From Kineobactrum sediminis (GTDB lineage Bacteria > Pseudomonadota > Gammaproteobacteria > Pseudomonadales > Halieaceae), in NCBI RefSeq assembly GCF_002868715.1, contig NZ_PKLZ01000007.1, positions 186,001-250,000 on the forward strand: a DNA stretch of 64,000 bases, written 5' to 3'. The position numbers and the translations under genes are program-made. Below are positions 1-8,937 of this stretch, piece by piece (the first letter of the stretch is position 1; each line of letters opens with the position of its first letter). The notes below the pieces were generated by a model that saw nothing but the letters and a program-made list of their open reading frames with translations, was not told the DNA's origin and did not search any database.

Positions 1-687
1 GTGCGGATCAGGGATCGGTTCCGGGTCAAGGGCAAAGACCTCAATGTGACGGTCGGCGGCGATCTTTCCGTGCGCAAGGCGAGTAATCGCCCACTGGAAA
101 TGTTCGGCAACCTGAATGTGGTGGGTGGCGAGTTAAATGCGTATGGCCAGCGTCTCTTGGTACGGCAGGGGCGGCTTACCTTCACCGGCCTGCCGGAGAA
201 CCCGGAACTGAATCTGCGCGCCGAGCGCGACATTCCAGCTGATGATGTTAAGGCCGGGGTCCATGTAACCGGCACACTGGAGACCCCCGATCTGTCGATT
301 TACTCGGATCCGGTGATGTCTCGTACCGAAGCTTTGTCTTATCTGCTGAGGGGCAGGGGGCTGGATAGTGGTGCCGGCGCCGACGGTAGCGCGCTGGCCG
401 CGTCGCTGGGGGTAAGCCTGGTGAACCAGACCGGCGTACTGCAGGAACTGGGCAGGATACCGGGATTGAGTAATATCGAAGTGGGCACCGAGGGTTCGGA
501 GGATGCCACCACAGCCACGATCAGTGGTTACATAGGTGAGCGCATCTACCTCGCCTATGGCGTTGGCCTGTACGAACCGGTCAACGTGCTCACGGCGCGC
601 CTCTATCTGGACACGCGCCTGTGGCTGGAGGTGGTCAGCCGTCTGGAAAGCTCGGTTGACCTGTATTACAGCTTCGACATCGACTAG
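1..687 (+). CDS. tamB: TamB, translocation and assembly module subunit (C-terminal part)
   Basis: Frame open from the window edge to a TAG at 685-687, so only the last 228 residues of a protein normally over 1000 residues are present; the GTG at position 1 is an internal codon. The fragment shows beta-rich TamB C-terminal (DUF490) sequence, including the stretch SYLLRGRG near residue 113, and ends in an aromatic LYYSFDID strand typical of the family. TamB is anchored in the inner membrane, spans the periplasm and works with the outer-membrane protein TamA in outer-membrane assembly and lipid transport. tamA would be expected just upstream, outside the window. Assignment rests on family resemblance. 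Confidence 0.9.
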   Translation: MRIRDRFRVKGKDLNVTVGGDLSVRKASNRPLEMFGNLNVVGGELNAYGQRLLVRQGRLTFTGLPENPELNLRAERDIPADDVKAGVHVTGTLETPDLSIYSDPVMSRTEALSYLLRGRGLDSGAGADGSALAASLGVSLVNQTGVLQELGRIPGLSNIEVGTEGSEDATTATISGYIGERIYLAYGVGLYEPVNVLTARLYLDTRLWLEVVSRLESSVDLYYSFDID

Positions 688-750
688 GAGGCCGTCGGAC
701 TCCAGTTGGGCTTGTCCTCACGACCAAAGCACAAGCCCGACCGGCGCCGG

Positions 751-1392
751 TTAAACCGCTTTAGGTAGTATATACAGCTCCACGCGCCGATTTTGCGCAC
801 GGCCCTGCTCGCTGTCGTTATCGGCGATCGGCTGGTCATAGGCCATGCCCTGCACCTGCATCCGTGAGCGGTCTATATTACGACTGCTCAGATAATCGGC
901 TACACTGGCGGCGCGGCGCTGGGACAAGGTTTCGTTGAGTTGACGACTACCGGTATTGTCGGTGTGACCCGATATCCGCAGATCAGTATCGCCATATTTG
1001 GCCAGCACCTCGCCGACCGAATCAAGCGTTGGGTAAAAGTTGCTGCGCACGTTATAGGAATTGCTTTCGAAGGTAATATTGCCGGGCATGATCAGGCGGA
1101 TATTGTCGCCTTCGCGGGCCACACGGACGCCGGTGCCCTCCAGTTGCTGGCGCAGTTTGGCTTCCTGCACATCCATATAGGCCCCGACCCCGGCACCGAC
1201 AATGCCGCAGCCCAGGGCTGCGTTACGGGCGTGCTTTCCCGAATCAATTGCCCCTGCGAGTCCGCAGACCGCGGCGGCACCCAGGCCATAGGTGGCGGCT
1301 TTACCGGCCTGCTTTTCGCCGGTATAGGGGTTGACTGTGCAGGCGCTTAGGAAGGCGGCAGCGGCGACTGCAGCGACAATTTTCAATGGCAT
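751..1392 (-). CDS. OmpA-family lipoprotein with glycine-zipper (YiaD-like)
   Basis: 213 residues. The N-terminus is a lipoprotein signal ending in the lipobox LSAC, so the mature protein should start at Cys18. A glycine/alanine-rich glycine-zipper segment follows (about residues 34-70), then a C-terminal OmpA-like peptidoglycan-binding domain with ISGHTDNTGSRQLNETLSQR (about residues 140-160) and the usual NRRVELY ending. It probably tethers the outer membrane to peptidoglycan. An AGGAG ribosome site sits just before the ATG. It converges on tamB with a gap of about 60 bases. YiaD is the closest named relative I recognise; the exact ortholog is uncertain. Confidence 0.88.
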   Translation of the reverse strand: MPLKIVAAVAAAAFLSACTVNPYTGEKQAGKAATYGLGAAAVCGLAGAIDSGKHARNAALGCGIVGAGVGAYMDVQEAKLRQQLEGTGVRVAREGDNIRLIMPGNITFESNSYNVRSNFYPTLDSVGEVLAKYGDTDLRISGHTDNTGSRQLNETLSQRRAASVADYLSSRNIDRSRMQVQGMAYDQPIADNDSEQGRAQNRRVELYILPKAV

Positions 1393-1558
1393 GGTGAATC
1401 TCCTGGTCGGTTCAGGGCTTTGGCCCTGTTATAGTTAACATGAAATATGACCCGGCGTGGCACTTATCGTTCCGCAGGCCACGGCATTCAACGTCAAGGA
1501 GTGGAAACATGCAACACAGCGACACCCACTATGTGCAGAAAACTGTAAATGGTGATCA

Positions 1559-2701
1559 GTGGACCCGTTGACCCAGGGAGTCATCGGAGCGGCGCTACCG
1601 CAAGCTGCGGCCGGGCGCCGGCAGGTGCTGGTGGCCGGTCTTTTCGGTCTGGTTTCGGGAATGGCACCGGATCTCGACGTGCTTATTCAATCCTCGCGCG
1701 ATCCGTTGTTGTTTCTGGAATACCACCGCCAGTTCACTCACTCGCTGGTCTTTATTCCCTTCGGCGGGCTTATCTGCGCCCTGGTACTGTATGGCCTTAT
1801 CGGCCGCCGCACCGGTCTGGGATTTGCTCCAACCTTGTTGTTTTGTACGCTGGGCTATGCGACCCATGGTTTGCTGGATGCCTGTACTACTTATGGCACC
1901 CTCCTGCTTTGGCCGTTCAGTGACCAGCGTTTCGCCTGGAACAGCATTTCCATCATCGACCCGGTATTTACCCTGCCGATACTCGCCCTGGTGGTTGCCG
2001 CCGCAATCAGGAAACGGCCGTTACTGGCGCGATTGGCGCTGGTCTGGGGGCTGGCCTATCTCGCCCTTGGTGTGGTGCAGCGGGACAGGGCTATTGAAAT
2101 GGGGCAGGCACTGGCGGCAGAGCGGGGACACAAGCCGCTGCGGCTGGAGGCCAAACCCAGTTTTGCCAACATCCTGGTGTGGAAAGTGGTTTACGAGACA
2201 GAGACGGAGTTCCATGTCAGCGCGGTGCGCCCATGGCCCTCAGCGGTGATCTATCCGGGCTCGGCAATCAGCAAGCTCGATATTGAACGCGATCTGCCGT
2301 GGCTGGACCCACTGAGCCAGCAGGCCACTGATATCAAGCGCTTCGCCTGGTTCAGTAATGGTTATGTGGCAACTGATCCGCGGCATCCTGATCGGGTAAT
2401 GGATGTACGCTATTCAATCCTGCCCAATGAAGTCGCACCGCTGTGGAGTATTCAGCTGCGGCGCGACGCCAGTGACGATGCACACGTCGACTATCTGGTG
2501 CACAGGGATACCGGCGGCGGACGAGTGCAAAAGTTGTGGCAGATGCTCAGCGGCCAGCCCATCGCCAGGGAAGCCCTCGAGTCAACTGGCCAGTACGGCA
2601 TTAGCCGCAGCCAGGGCGCGTTCGGTCGAGACTGCAAGTCCCTGCCTGGCGAGCGCAACGCCCAGTGCACTGAGGCACAGGGTGACATTGGTGGCGGTTG
2701 A
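1559..2701 (+). CDS. YdjM-like inner-membrane putative metal-dependent hydrolase
   Basis: 380 residues starting at a GTG placed just after an in-frame stop at 1553-1555; the start MDPLTQGVIGAA matches the usual family N-terminus. Motifs of the YdjM/DUF457 family are present: the opening DPLTQG, PDLD near residue 37, HRQFTHSL near 55 and ATHGLLDACTTYGT near 100. Several hydrophobic helices indicate an inner-membrane protein with a metal site of Asp and His. The biochemical role is unknown in the family. The last 40 residues lie inside the convergent aminotransferase gene and look like non-family sequence, which suggests loss of an earlier stop codon. No good ribosome site is seen. Confidence 0.8.
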   Translation: MDPLTQGVIGAALPQAAAGRRQVLVAGLFGLVSGMAPDLDVLIQSSRDPLLFLEYHRQFTHSLVFIPFGGLICALVLYGLIGRRTGLGFAPTLLFCTLGYATHGLLDACTTYGTLLLWPFSDQRFAWNSISIIDPVFTLPILALVVAAAIRKRPLLARLALVWGLAYLALGVVQRDRAIEMGQALAAERGHKPLRLEAKPSFANILVWKVVYETETEFHVSAVRPWPSAVIYPGSAISKLDIERDLPWLDPLSQQATDIKRFAWFSNGYVATDPRHPDRVMDVRYSILPNEVAPLWSIQLRRDASDDAHVDYLVHRDTGGGRVQKLWQMLSGQPIAREALESTGQYGISRSQGAFGRDCKSLPGERNAQCTEAQGDIGGG

Positions 2702-3760
2702 GGCGTGCCCCATCAGGCCTATGCGCCAGGTTTTTCCCGCCAGGGCGCCGAGGCCGGCGCCGATTTCAAGGTTGAACTCAGTGAGCAGGGTCTGGCGCAC
2801 CCCGGCGTCATCAATCCCTGGGGGAATCCGTACCAGGTTCAATTGTGGCAAGCGGTGGCTTGCGGCCACAGCCATTTCCAGACCCATGGCTTCCAGTCCG
2901 GCTACCAGGGCCAGGTGGTTGCGGTGGTGGCGGGCGTGACTGGCCTCAAGCCCCTCTTCGCGCAGCATCAACAGCGATTCATGCAGGGCGTATAGCGTGT
3001 TGATCGGTGCGGTATGGTGGTAAGCCCGCTTGCTCTCACCGCCCCAATAGCCCATGACCAGTTGCATGTCGAGAAACCAGCTCTGGACTTTTTGTGTTCG
3101 TGAGTTGATCCGCGCCACCGCCGCTGGGCTGAATGTGACCGGCGATAACCCAGGTACACAGGAGAGGCATTTCTGGGTGCCGGAGTACACGGCATCTGCA
3201 CCCCACGCGTCGACCTGTAACTCGATACCGCCGAGCGAAGTGACGGTATCCACAATACTCAGCGCGCCGTGATCCCGGGCCAGGGCACACAAGGCCGCGG
3301 TGTCGCTACGCACCCCGGTGGACGTTTCAGCGTGGACAAAGGCGAGCGTGGTTGCCTCGGGGTGGGCGGCAAAAGCCGCGGCGACTTTGGCAGCACTGAC
3401 GGGTTCACCCCACTCATCTTCCACCATGATCGCGGTGGCACCACAGCGCTCTACATTTTCCTGCATGCGCCCGCCGAACACACCGTTGCGGCACACGATT
3501 ACCGTATCCCCGGGAGACAGCAGGTTGACGAAGCAGGCCTCCATACCGGCAGAGCCAGGCGCCGATACCGGCACCGTGAGAGAGTTCGTGGTCTGGAAGG
3601 CGTATTGCAGCAGGGTTTTTATGTCATCCATCAAACCGACAAAGAGCGGATCCAGATGACCAATGGTAGGGCGCGCAAGAGCGCCGAGTACGCGGTCAGG
3701 CACATCCGATGGTCCCGGGCCCATGAGGACACGGCGGGGAGGGAAAAAACTCTGGTTCAT
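2582..3760 (-). CDS. Class V aminotransferase, alanine/serine-glyoxylate type
   Basis: 392 residues, usual length for the family. It has the N-terminal MGPGPSDVPDRVL substrate-loop region, the SAPGSAGMEA phosphate-binding stretch (about 66-75), VDTVTSLGG (about 170-178) with the PLP-stacking Asp, and SGTQKCLS with the Schiff-base lysine at residue 197. Such enzymes move an amino group from alanine or serine to glyoxylate, removing glyoxylate or feeding glycine. The next gene on the same strand upstream in coordinates, ppdK, ends close to this gene's start, so a link with C2/C3 carbon metabolism is possible but only inferred. Its 3' end overlaps the convergent YdjM-like gene by 120 bases. Confidence 0.88.
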   Translation of the reverse strand: MNQSFFPPRRVLMGPGPSDVPDRVLGALARPTIGHLDPLFVGLMDDIKTLLQYAFQTTNSLTVPVSAPGSAGMEACFVNLLSPGDTVIVCRNGVFGGRMQENVERCGATAIMVEDEWGEPVSAAKVAAAFAAHPEATTLAFVHAETSTGVRSDTAALCALARDHGALSIVDTVTSLGGIELQVDAWGADAVYSGTQKCLSCVPGLSPVTFSPAAVARINSRTQKVQSWFLDMQLVMGYWGGESKRAYHHTAPINTLYALHESLLMLREEGLEASHARHHRNHLALVAGLEAMGLEMAVAASHRLPQLNLVRIPPGIDDAGVRQTLLTEFNLEIGAGLGALAGKTWRIGLMGHASTATNVTLCLSALGVALARQGLAVSTERALAAANAVLAS

Positions 3761-3830
3761 GGTACGGGCTCCTTGTTGACGGCTTAAAACAGCTACTTTG
3801 CAGTGTACGGACTACCAGCGGTAGCCGGCG

Positions 3831-6437
3831 CTACAGATCCAGTTCGCGCCGCACCTTGGCCTGGGCTGCAGCAATCCTGGCTACCGGCACCCGGAACGGG
3901 CTACAGGACACATAATCCAGTCCCAGGTCATGGAAAAACTGGATGGAGCGAGGGTCGCCACCGTGTTCACCACAAATGCCGTATTTGATCCCCGGCTTGC
4001 GAGCCCGGCTCTCGGTAACGGCCAGTTCCATCAGGCGACCGACCGCACGCAGGTCCAGCGATACAAACGGGTCGCTTTCCACCATCTTTTTTTCCAGGTA
4101 CTGGGGCAGGAATTTACTGACATCATCCCGGGAGAACCCGTAGGTCATCTGGGTAAGATCGTTGGTGCCAAAGCTCATGAACTCGACCTCCGGCGCCAGC
4201 CGGTCCGCCCCCAGGGCCGCGCGTGGCGTTTCCATCATGGTGCCGATCTTGTAGGGAACCGAAATCTGTTTTTCCTGCACGACTTCCTGGATAACGCGGT
4301 CGATTATCTTGCTCACCAGGCGAATCTCGCGGACATTGATCACCAACGGAATCATGATTTCCGGATACGGTTTGAGACCTTCCTCGGTTGCCTTTACCGC
4401 GGCGCCAATAATCGCCTTGACCTGCATTTCGGTGACTTCGGGATACACCACCGACAGGCGGCAACCGCGAAAACCCAGCATCGGATTCACTTCCTTGAGG
4501 CTCTCTGTCATGGCCCGGATTTTGGCTACGGGCTTGCCGATGCGTGATGACAGGGCAACCATGTCCTCCTCCGTGTGCGGTAGAAACTCGTGCAGCGGCG
4601 GGTCCAGCAGGCGCACGGTCACCGGCAGGCCATCCATTACCCTGAACAGGTCCAGCATATCGCTTTCCTGGAACTGCAGCAGGATGTCCAGGTAGTGCTG
4701 CCGCTCTTCACGATTCTCGGCCAGAATCATGCCCCGCATCTGGTCGATACGGTCGCTTTCAAAAAACATGTGTTCCGTACGGCACAAACCGATGCCCTCG
4801 GCACCCAGCTCCCGGGCCTTGGCCGCATCCACCGGGGTTTCGGCATTGGCGCGAACCTTCAGTCGACGATGCTTGTCCGCCCAGGACAGGAGAACCTGGA
4901 AGTCATCACTGCTGCTGGCCTCGATTTTGGGAACATCGCCCAGCATCACTTCGCCGGCAGTGCCGTCCAGGGTGATGATATCTCCGCGCCTGATCACGAC
5001 CCCATCGTCGGTGGTGGCGGTACCAGCGGGATAATTGATGGTCAGCGAGCCGCAGCCGGTAATGGCACAGACGCCCATGCCGCGCGCAACAACCGCGGCG
5101 TGAGAGGTCATGCCGCCCAGTTCGGTAAGAACACCGGCGGCCACCTTCATGCCGTGTATGTCTTCCGGTGTGGTTTCCCGTCGCACCAGCACCACGCTGT
5201 GTCCCTCGGCCGCGGTGGTAACGGCTTCCTCTGCAGAAAAAACCACCTGGCCGGTGGCACCGCCCGGGCTGGCGGGCAGCCCGGTTGCGACGATGGTGGT
5301 TTTCTGTGCCGGGTCGATCATCGGGTGCATGAAGGATTCAACATGTTCCGGCGAGACCCTCATCAGAGCTTCACGCTCGGTGATCAGGCCTTCGCGAACC
5401 ATGTCCACCGCAATCTTGATTGAGGCGCGCCCGGTGCGCTTGCCGCTGCGGGTCTGCAGCATATACAGGCGACCCTCCTGTACGGTGAACTCCAGGTCCT
5501 GCATATCGCGGTAATGTTTTTCCAGCAGTGCCTGGGTGGCATACAGTTCGTCGTAGACTTCGGGCAGGCGCTCTTGCAGTGCCACCACCGGCAGCGGCGT
5601 GCGAGTACCCGCGACCACATCCTCACCGGCGGCGTTAAACAGAAACTCACCAAAGAAGCTGTGCTCACCGTTGGAGGGGTTGCGGGTAAAAGCCACCCCG
5701 GAACCGGAGGTGTCGCCAAAGTTGCCGAACACCATCGCCTGCACTGTCACCGCGGTGCCCAGGGTTTCCGGGATATTGTTCATTTCCCGATAGACGTGCG
5801 CACGCGGCGTGTGCCAGGAAAGAAATACCGCTTCCACCGCCAGCTTCAGCTGTATAAAGGGATCCTCGGGAAAGTTGACCAGGGTTTTGAAGATGCGGAC
5901 AATTTCCTGCCAGTCTTGTGCAGACATTTCAACATCGTAGCGCTTGCCGTGTTCGGTCTTGTAGTGCTCTATCGCGTGCTCGAATTGTTCGCCATCTGCT
6001 CCCATGACGACAGCGGCGAACATCTGGATGAAACGCCGGTAACAATCATAGGCAAATCGGGGATTATCCGTCTTTCGCGCCAGTCCCGCCGCACTTTCGT
6101 CATTCAGTCCCAGGTTAAGTACGGTATTCATCATCCCGGGCATGGACACCGCCGCACCCGAGCGTACCGAGAACAGCAACGGGTTCTCCGGGTCACCAAA
6201 GCGGGCGCCCATCTCTCTCTCCACCAGGTCCAGGGCTACCCGGTATTCCTGTTCCAGCAATGCGGGGAGCTTGTTACCGGCTTGAAAAAATTCGCGACAG
6301 GTGGGGGTAGTGATAGTAAAGCCAAAGGGTACCGGGAGGCCCAGGGTGGTCATTTCGCACAAGTTGGCACCCTTGCCGCCGAGCAGGTCGCGATCGTCCT
6401 TGCTGCCTTCATTGAACAGGTATACGCGTTTGGCCAT
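3831..6437 (-). CDS. ppdK: Pyruvate, phosphate dikinase
   Basis: 868 residues when begun at the ATG at 6437, preceded by GGGGGA; the frame is open 43 codons further up, but that extension is not family-like and the family starts near MAKRVYLFNEG. Order: N-terminal ATP-grasp domain with LLGGKGANLCEM, central phosphohistidine domain with GGMTSHAAVVARG (catalytic His446), and C-terminal PEP/pyruvate barrel with RTEHMFF and the near-terminal CGEHGGDP holding the catalytic Cys. It interconverts pyruvate, ATP and Pi with PEP, AMP and PPi in the cytoplasm. A -10-like TATACT lies at 6532-6527 with no good -35, and four dyads lie further upstream at 6594-6669, suggesting factor-dependent control. Confidence 0.97.
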   Translation of the reverse strand: MAKRVYLFNEGSKDDRDLLGGKGANLCEMTTLGLPVPFGFTITTPTCREFFQAGNKLPALLEQEYRVALDLVEREMGARFGDPENPLLFSVRSGAAVSMPGMMNTVLNLGLNDESAAGLARKTDNPRFAYDCYRRFIQMFAAVVMGADGEQFEHAIEHYKTEHGKRYDVEMSAQDWQEIVRIFKTLVNFPEDPFIQLKLAVEAVFLSWHTPRAHVYREMNNIPETLGTAVTVQAMVFGNFGDTSGSGVAFTRNPSNGEHSFFGEFLFNAAGEDVVAGTRTPLPVVALQERLPEVYDELYATQALLEKHYRDMQDLEFTVQEGRLYMLQTRSGKRTGRASIKIAVDMVREGLITEREALMRVSPEHVESFMHPMIDPAQKTTIVATGLPASPGGATGQVVFSAEEAVTTAAEGHSVVLVRRETTPEDIHGMKVAAGVLTELGGMTSHAAVVARGMGVCAITGCGSLTINYPAGTATTDDGVVIRRGDIITLDGTAGEVMLGDVPKIEASSSDDFQVLLSWADKHRRLKVRANAETPVDAAKARELGAEGIGLCRTEHMFFESDRIDQMRGMILAENREERQHYLDILLQFQESDMLDLFRVMDGLPVTVRLLDPPLHEFLPHTEEDMVALSSRIGKPVAKIRAMTESLKEVNPMLGFRGCRLSVVYPEVTEMQVKAIIGAAVKATEEGLKPYPEIMIPLVINVREIRLVSKIIDRVIQEVVQEKQISVPYKIGTMMETPRAALGADRLAPEVEFMSFGTNDLTQMTYGFSRDDVSKFLPQYLEKKMVESDPFVSLDLRAVGRLMELAVTESRARKPGIKYGICGEHGGDPRSIQFFHDLGLDYVSCSPFRVPVARIAAAQAKVRRELDL

Positions 6438-6593
6438 GGTTCCCCCGGTGTCTTTATCGTTGAATGCACGTGTTGTTGTCTTGCCACGGCTGGCTGCCAG
6501 GGCCACCCAGTGGTTGCAAGGCGGCGAGTATAGCCATAAAAAGTCCGTGCCGGGAGCGCGGGACAAGCAAAACCGGCATTACGATGTTTTTGT

Positions 6594-6669
6594 GTAGTTT
6601 AACTACCCAAAGACACGTGTGGGTGTGCCGATTGGCTACGGAAATAGCCGGGTCGGTAGTATTACTACC
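6594..6669. promoter_or_regulatory. Cluster of four dyads upstream of ppdK
   Basis: Within 76 bases there are GTAGTT-T-AACTAC (6594-6606), ACACGTGT (6613-6620), GGCTA-N6-TAGCC (6634-6649) and GGTAGTA-T-TACTACC (6655-6669). The first and last are related palindromes sharing GTAGT and ACTAC arms, with centres 62 bases apart, close to six helical turns. They sit 60-140 bases upstream of a possible ppdK -10 and just beyond the end of the neighbouring LLM gene. The dyads are visible directly; operator function is inferred. No T-run follows any of them, so they do not look like terminators. Confidence 0.5.
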
Positions 6670-6705
6670 TGTTCCCGCCGGGGGCAGGGAAGAGGTAGCC
6701 GTGGC

Positions 6706-7596
6706 TCAGTGACCGCGTCGCGCGAGCAGGTCACTGAGGCGATCAATCTCTGCCAGGTCCGCAGTTGCCGGCACCAGGAACACCTCTTCACAGCCCGCGG
6801 CCTCGGCATTATCCAGGGCTTCGAGAATACGGTCTGGTGAGCTTCTGCTAACCGACTCAGCCATCATTTTCGCGACCTCGGGGCCGGCAATGGCGAGATA
6901 CTCATAAACGTAGTCATAGAGCCGCTGTTGGCCATTGTCAGCCAGGGTGCACCAGAATCCGCCCAGGTGATAGGGCGGTTGTACCCGGCCGGCGGCGGCC
7001 CAGGCTTCATCTGCGGTACTGAAGGCCCGTTCCAGTTCAGCCCGGTTACCATCCCCTGACCACGCATACAGGCCATCGGCCCACTCGGCGCAGCGGGCGA
7101 TACTCTTCGGCCCCAGGGCACCGGCCAGCAGTGCCGGGCCGCCGGGTGTCACAGGCGGTGGGCCGATGACGCCGGCGCCCGGAATAATCTCCTGCTGCGC
7201 CCAGACTTTGCGCAGTGTGGCTACCTGCTGATCCATGCGTCCGTAGCGTCCCTTGAATGGTGCCTCGACGGCGGCATAGTCCTGCTCCCGGCCACCGTAG
7301 CCCACACAGACCTGGGTAACCCTGCCACCTGACATGATGTCGAGGGTGGCAACTTCCTTGGCGACCTGGACGGCACTGTGCATGGGGAGTACGTAGAGGG
7401 TCGGGGTTATCTTTACCCGTTCGGTACAGGCCGCTGCTGCCGCCAACAATATTCGCATATCGTAGGTGGGCCCATGTACACGCTCGCCGCAGGACACACT
7501 GTGAAACGGTCCTTCGTCAACTCGCCTGAACCAGTTCATGTAGTCCTCGCGGGTAAGGCCCGCTTTCATATAAGGCAAGCAGATTCCGGTTTTCAT
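6706..7596 (-). CDS. LLM-class (luciferase-like) flavin-dependent oxidoreductase
   Basis: 296 residues from the ATG at 7596, chosen because GGGAGA lies just upstream and MKTGICLPYM is a typical first beta strand; the frame is open 12 codons further. The protein shows the TIM-barrel features of bacterial luciferase-like enzymes: SVSCGERVHG near residue 34-43, LLAAAAACTERVKITPTLYVLP, and TLDIMSGGRVTQVCVGYGGRE. These enzymes use FMNH2 or coenzyme F420 to oxidise or reduce alcohols, aldehydes and lipid-like substrates; the cofactor cannot be decided here. It is divergent from a second LLM gene, and both stand beside acyl-CoA dehydrogenases, hinting at a shared catabolic pathway. Confidence 0.85.
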   Translation of the reverse strand: MKTGICLPYMKAGLTREDYMNWFRRVDEGPFHSVSCGERVHGPTYDMRILLAAAAACTERVKITPTLYVLPMHSAVQVAKEVATLDIMSGGRVTQVCVGYGGREQDYAAVEAPFKGRYGRMDQQVATLRKVWAQQEIIPGAGVIGPPPVTPGGPALLAGALGPKSIARCAEWADGLYAWSGDGNRAELERAFSTADEAWAAAGRVQPPYHLGGFWCTLADNGQQRLYDYVYEYLAIAGPEVAKMMAESVSRSSPDRILEALDNAEAAGCEEVFLVPATADLAEIDRLSDLLARRGH

Positions 7597-7791
7597 AGTG
7601 TCTCCCATAGGTGTTATTTCCCCTATTATCACCCAGGCGGGTTATTCCCGCTGTATAAGACGTATGCCTATCTGAACCAGTGCCAGCACTCTGTGACAGC
7701 GGTAACAGGAGACACGTCTGCAAGCGTTCTGTAGATGGCGCAATGGTGCCGGCTGCGCTAACGTGGGCCGACACCGGATGATGTGTCGCAG

Positions 7792-7803
7792 TGACCGCGG
7801 TCA
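7792..7803. promoter_or_regulatory. Perfect 12-bp palindrome between divergent LLM genes
   Basis: TGACCGCGGTCA is a perfect palindrome ending 16 bases before the ATG of the + strand LLM gene. It lies in a 223-base gap separating two divergent genes, so it could be an operator for either. No known consensus is claimed; the role is inferred from position and symmetry. Confidence 0.35.
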
Positions 7804-7819
7804 GCGGATGAGGAAAATA

Positions 7820-8845
7820 ATGAAAATCGATGGACCATTTTACGCCCAGCTCGGCGGTGCGGCAGCAGAGGCCCGGCGACTGGCCGCAATCGGCTACGAT
7901 GGTGTGTATACCCTGGAAGGCAGCTGGGATCCGTTTCTACCACTGGCCCTGGCGGCCGAGCATGCCCCGGGCATGGATATTGCGACAGGAATTGCGGTGG
8001 CGTTTCCGCGCAACCCGATGCACCTTGCCTATCAGGCATGGGATCTGCAGACCTATAGCCAGGGCCGGTTCCTGCTGGGTATTGGTTCCCAGATCAAGAC
8101 GCACATTGAAAAGCGTTTCGGGATTGATTTCGATCCTCCGGCATCGCGGATGCGCGATTATATCCTGGCTCTGCGGGCTATTTTTTCCTGTTGGCAGGAT
8201 GGCGTACCCCTTGCCTATGAGGGCCGCTTTTATCGACACACATTAATGACCCCGATGTTCAACCCGGGGCCGAATGCCTTTGGCGTGCCGCCGATCCTGC
8301 TGGGCGCGCTGGGCCCGAAGATGACGGAACTGGCAGGTGAAGTGGCGGACGGTCTGATTGTCCATCCTTTCAATAATGAGCGTTTTCTGCGCGACCACGC
8401 CCTGCCGGCCGTTGATCGCGGGCTGGTACTGGGGGGCAGGGCGCGTGCCGATTTTACCCTGCAGGTCAACGCAATAGTGATCACCGGCACCAGCGATGCG
8501 CAACGGTCGGCGGCCACCGCCAGCGTTCGTCAGCTACTGGGCTTTTACGGCTCGACGCCGGCCTACATTCCACCGATGGCCGCGCTGGGTTATGCGGAGC
8601 TGCAACCGGAACTCAATCGCCTGTCAAAACGTGGTGAATGGGATGCACTGGGCGCTCATATTGACGAGGAGTTCCTCGACGGTTTTTGCGTGCAAGGGCA
8701 CCCCGGCGATATTGCCGGCCGCTTGCTGGCTCGTTATGGCGACTGTGCGGACCGGCTGGCGATTTATGCGCCCTATGCAGCCGATGACGGTATGTGGCGC
8801 GATATCATCAGTGATATCCGGCGCCTCTCCAGTGCGGCGGCTTGA
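7820..8845 (+). CDS. LLM-class F420/FMN-type oxidoreductase (MSMEG_2256-like)
   Basis: 341 residues from the ATG at 7820, which has AGGA at 7811; the open frame runs 19 codons further up but the family begins near MKIDGPFY. Visible motifs: ARRLAAIGYDGVYT, then SQGRFLLGIGSQIKTHIEKRFG (about residues 80-100 in two pieces), and PPILLGALGPKM, all typical of the luciferase-like group often annotated as probable F420-dependent oxidoreductases. Substrate unknown. It is followed by two acyl-CoA dehydrogenase genes in the same direction with a 92-base gap, which suggests co-function in oxidising a carboxylic or polycyclic compound. Confidence 0.85.
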   Translation: MKIDGPFYAQLGGAAAEARRLAAIGYDGVYTLEGSWDPFLPLALAAEHAPGMDIATGIAVAFPRNPMHLAYQAWDLQTYSQGRFLLGIGSQIKTHIEKRFGIDFDPPASRMRDYILALRAIFSCWQDGVPLAYEGRFYRHTLMTPMFNPGPNAFGVPPILLGALGPKMTELAGEVADGLIVHPFNNERFLRDHALPAVDRGLVLGGRARADFTLQVNAIVITGTSDAQRSAATASVRQLLGFYGSTPAYIPPMAALGYAELQPELNRLSKRGEWDALGAHIDEEFLDGFCVQGHPGDIAGRLLARYGDCADRLAIYAPYAADDGMWRDIISDIRRLSSAAA

Positions 8846-8937
8846 ACGATTACGACATAAACTTTGGCCCCGCCTGTCGCCTGTATGTGCTGCGCATGGC
8901 GGTTATGATCCAGCTTGAGATTGCCAGGGAGTGAAGG

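Noticed and set aside
940-1350. 136-residue open frame on the + strand
   Set aside because: It is antisense to the OmpA-like lipoprotein gene, which has clear family motifs, and shows none itself.
5514-6533. 339-residue open frame on the + strand
   Set aside because: It is antisense to ppdK. Long antisense frames are common in GC-rich genes; no family signature is seen.
6706-8845. LLM genes considered as true bacterial luciferase (luxAB)
   Set aside because: They are divergent, lack luxCDE neighbours, and resemble the F420/FMN oxidoreductase branch.
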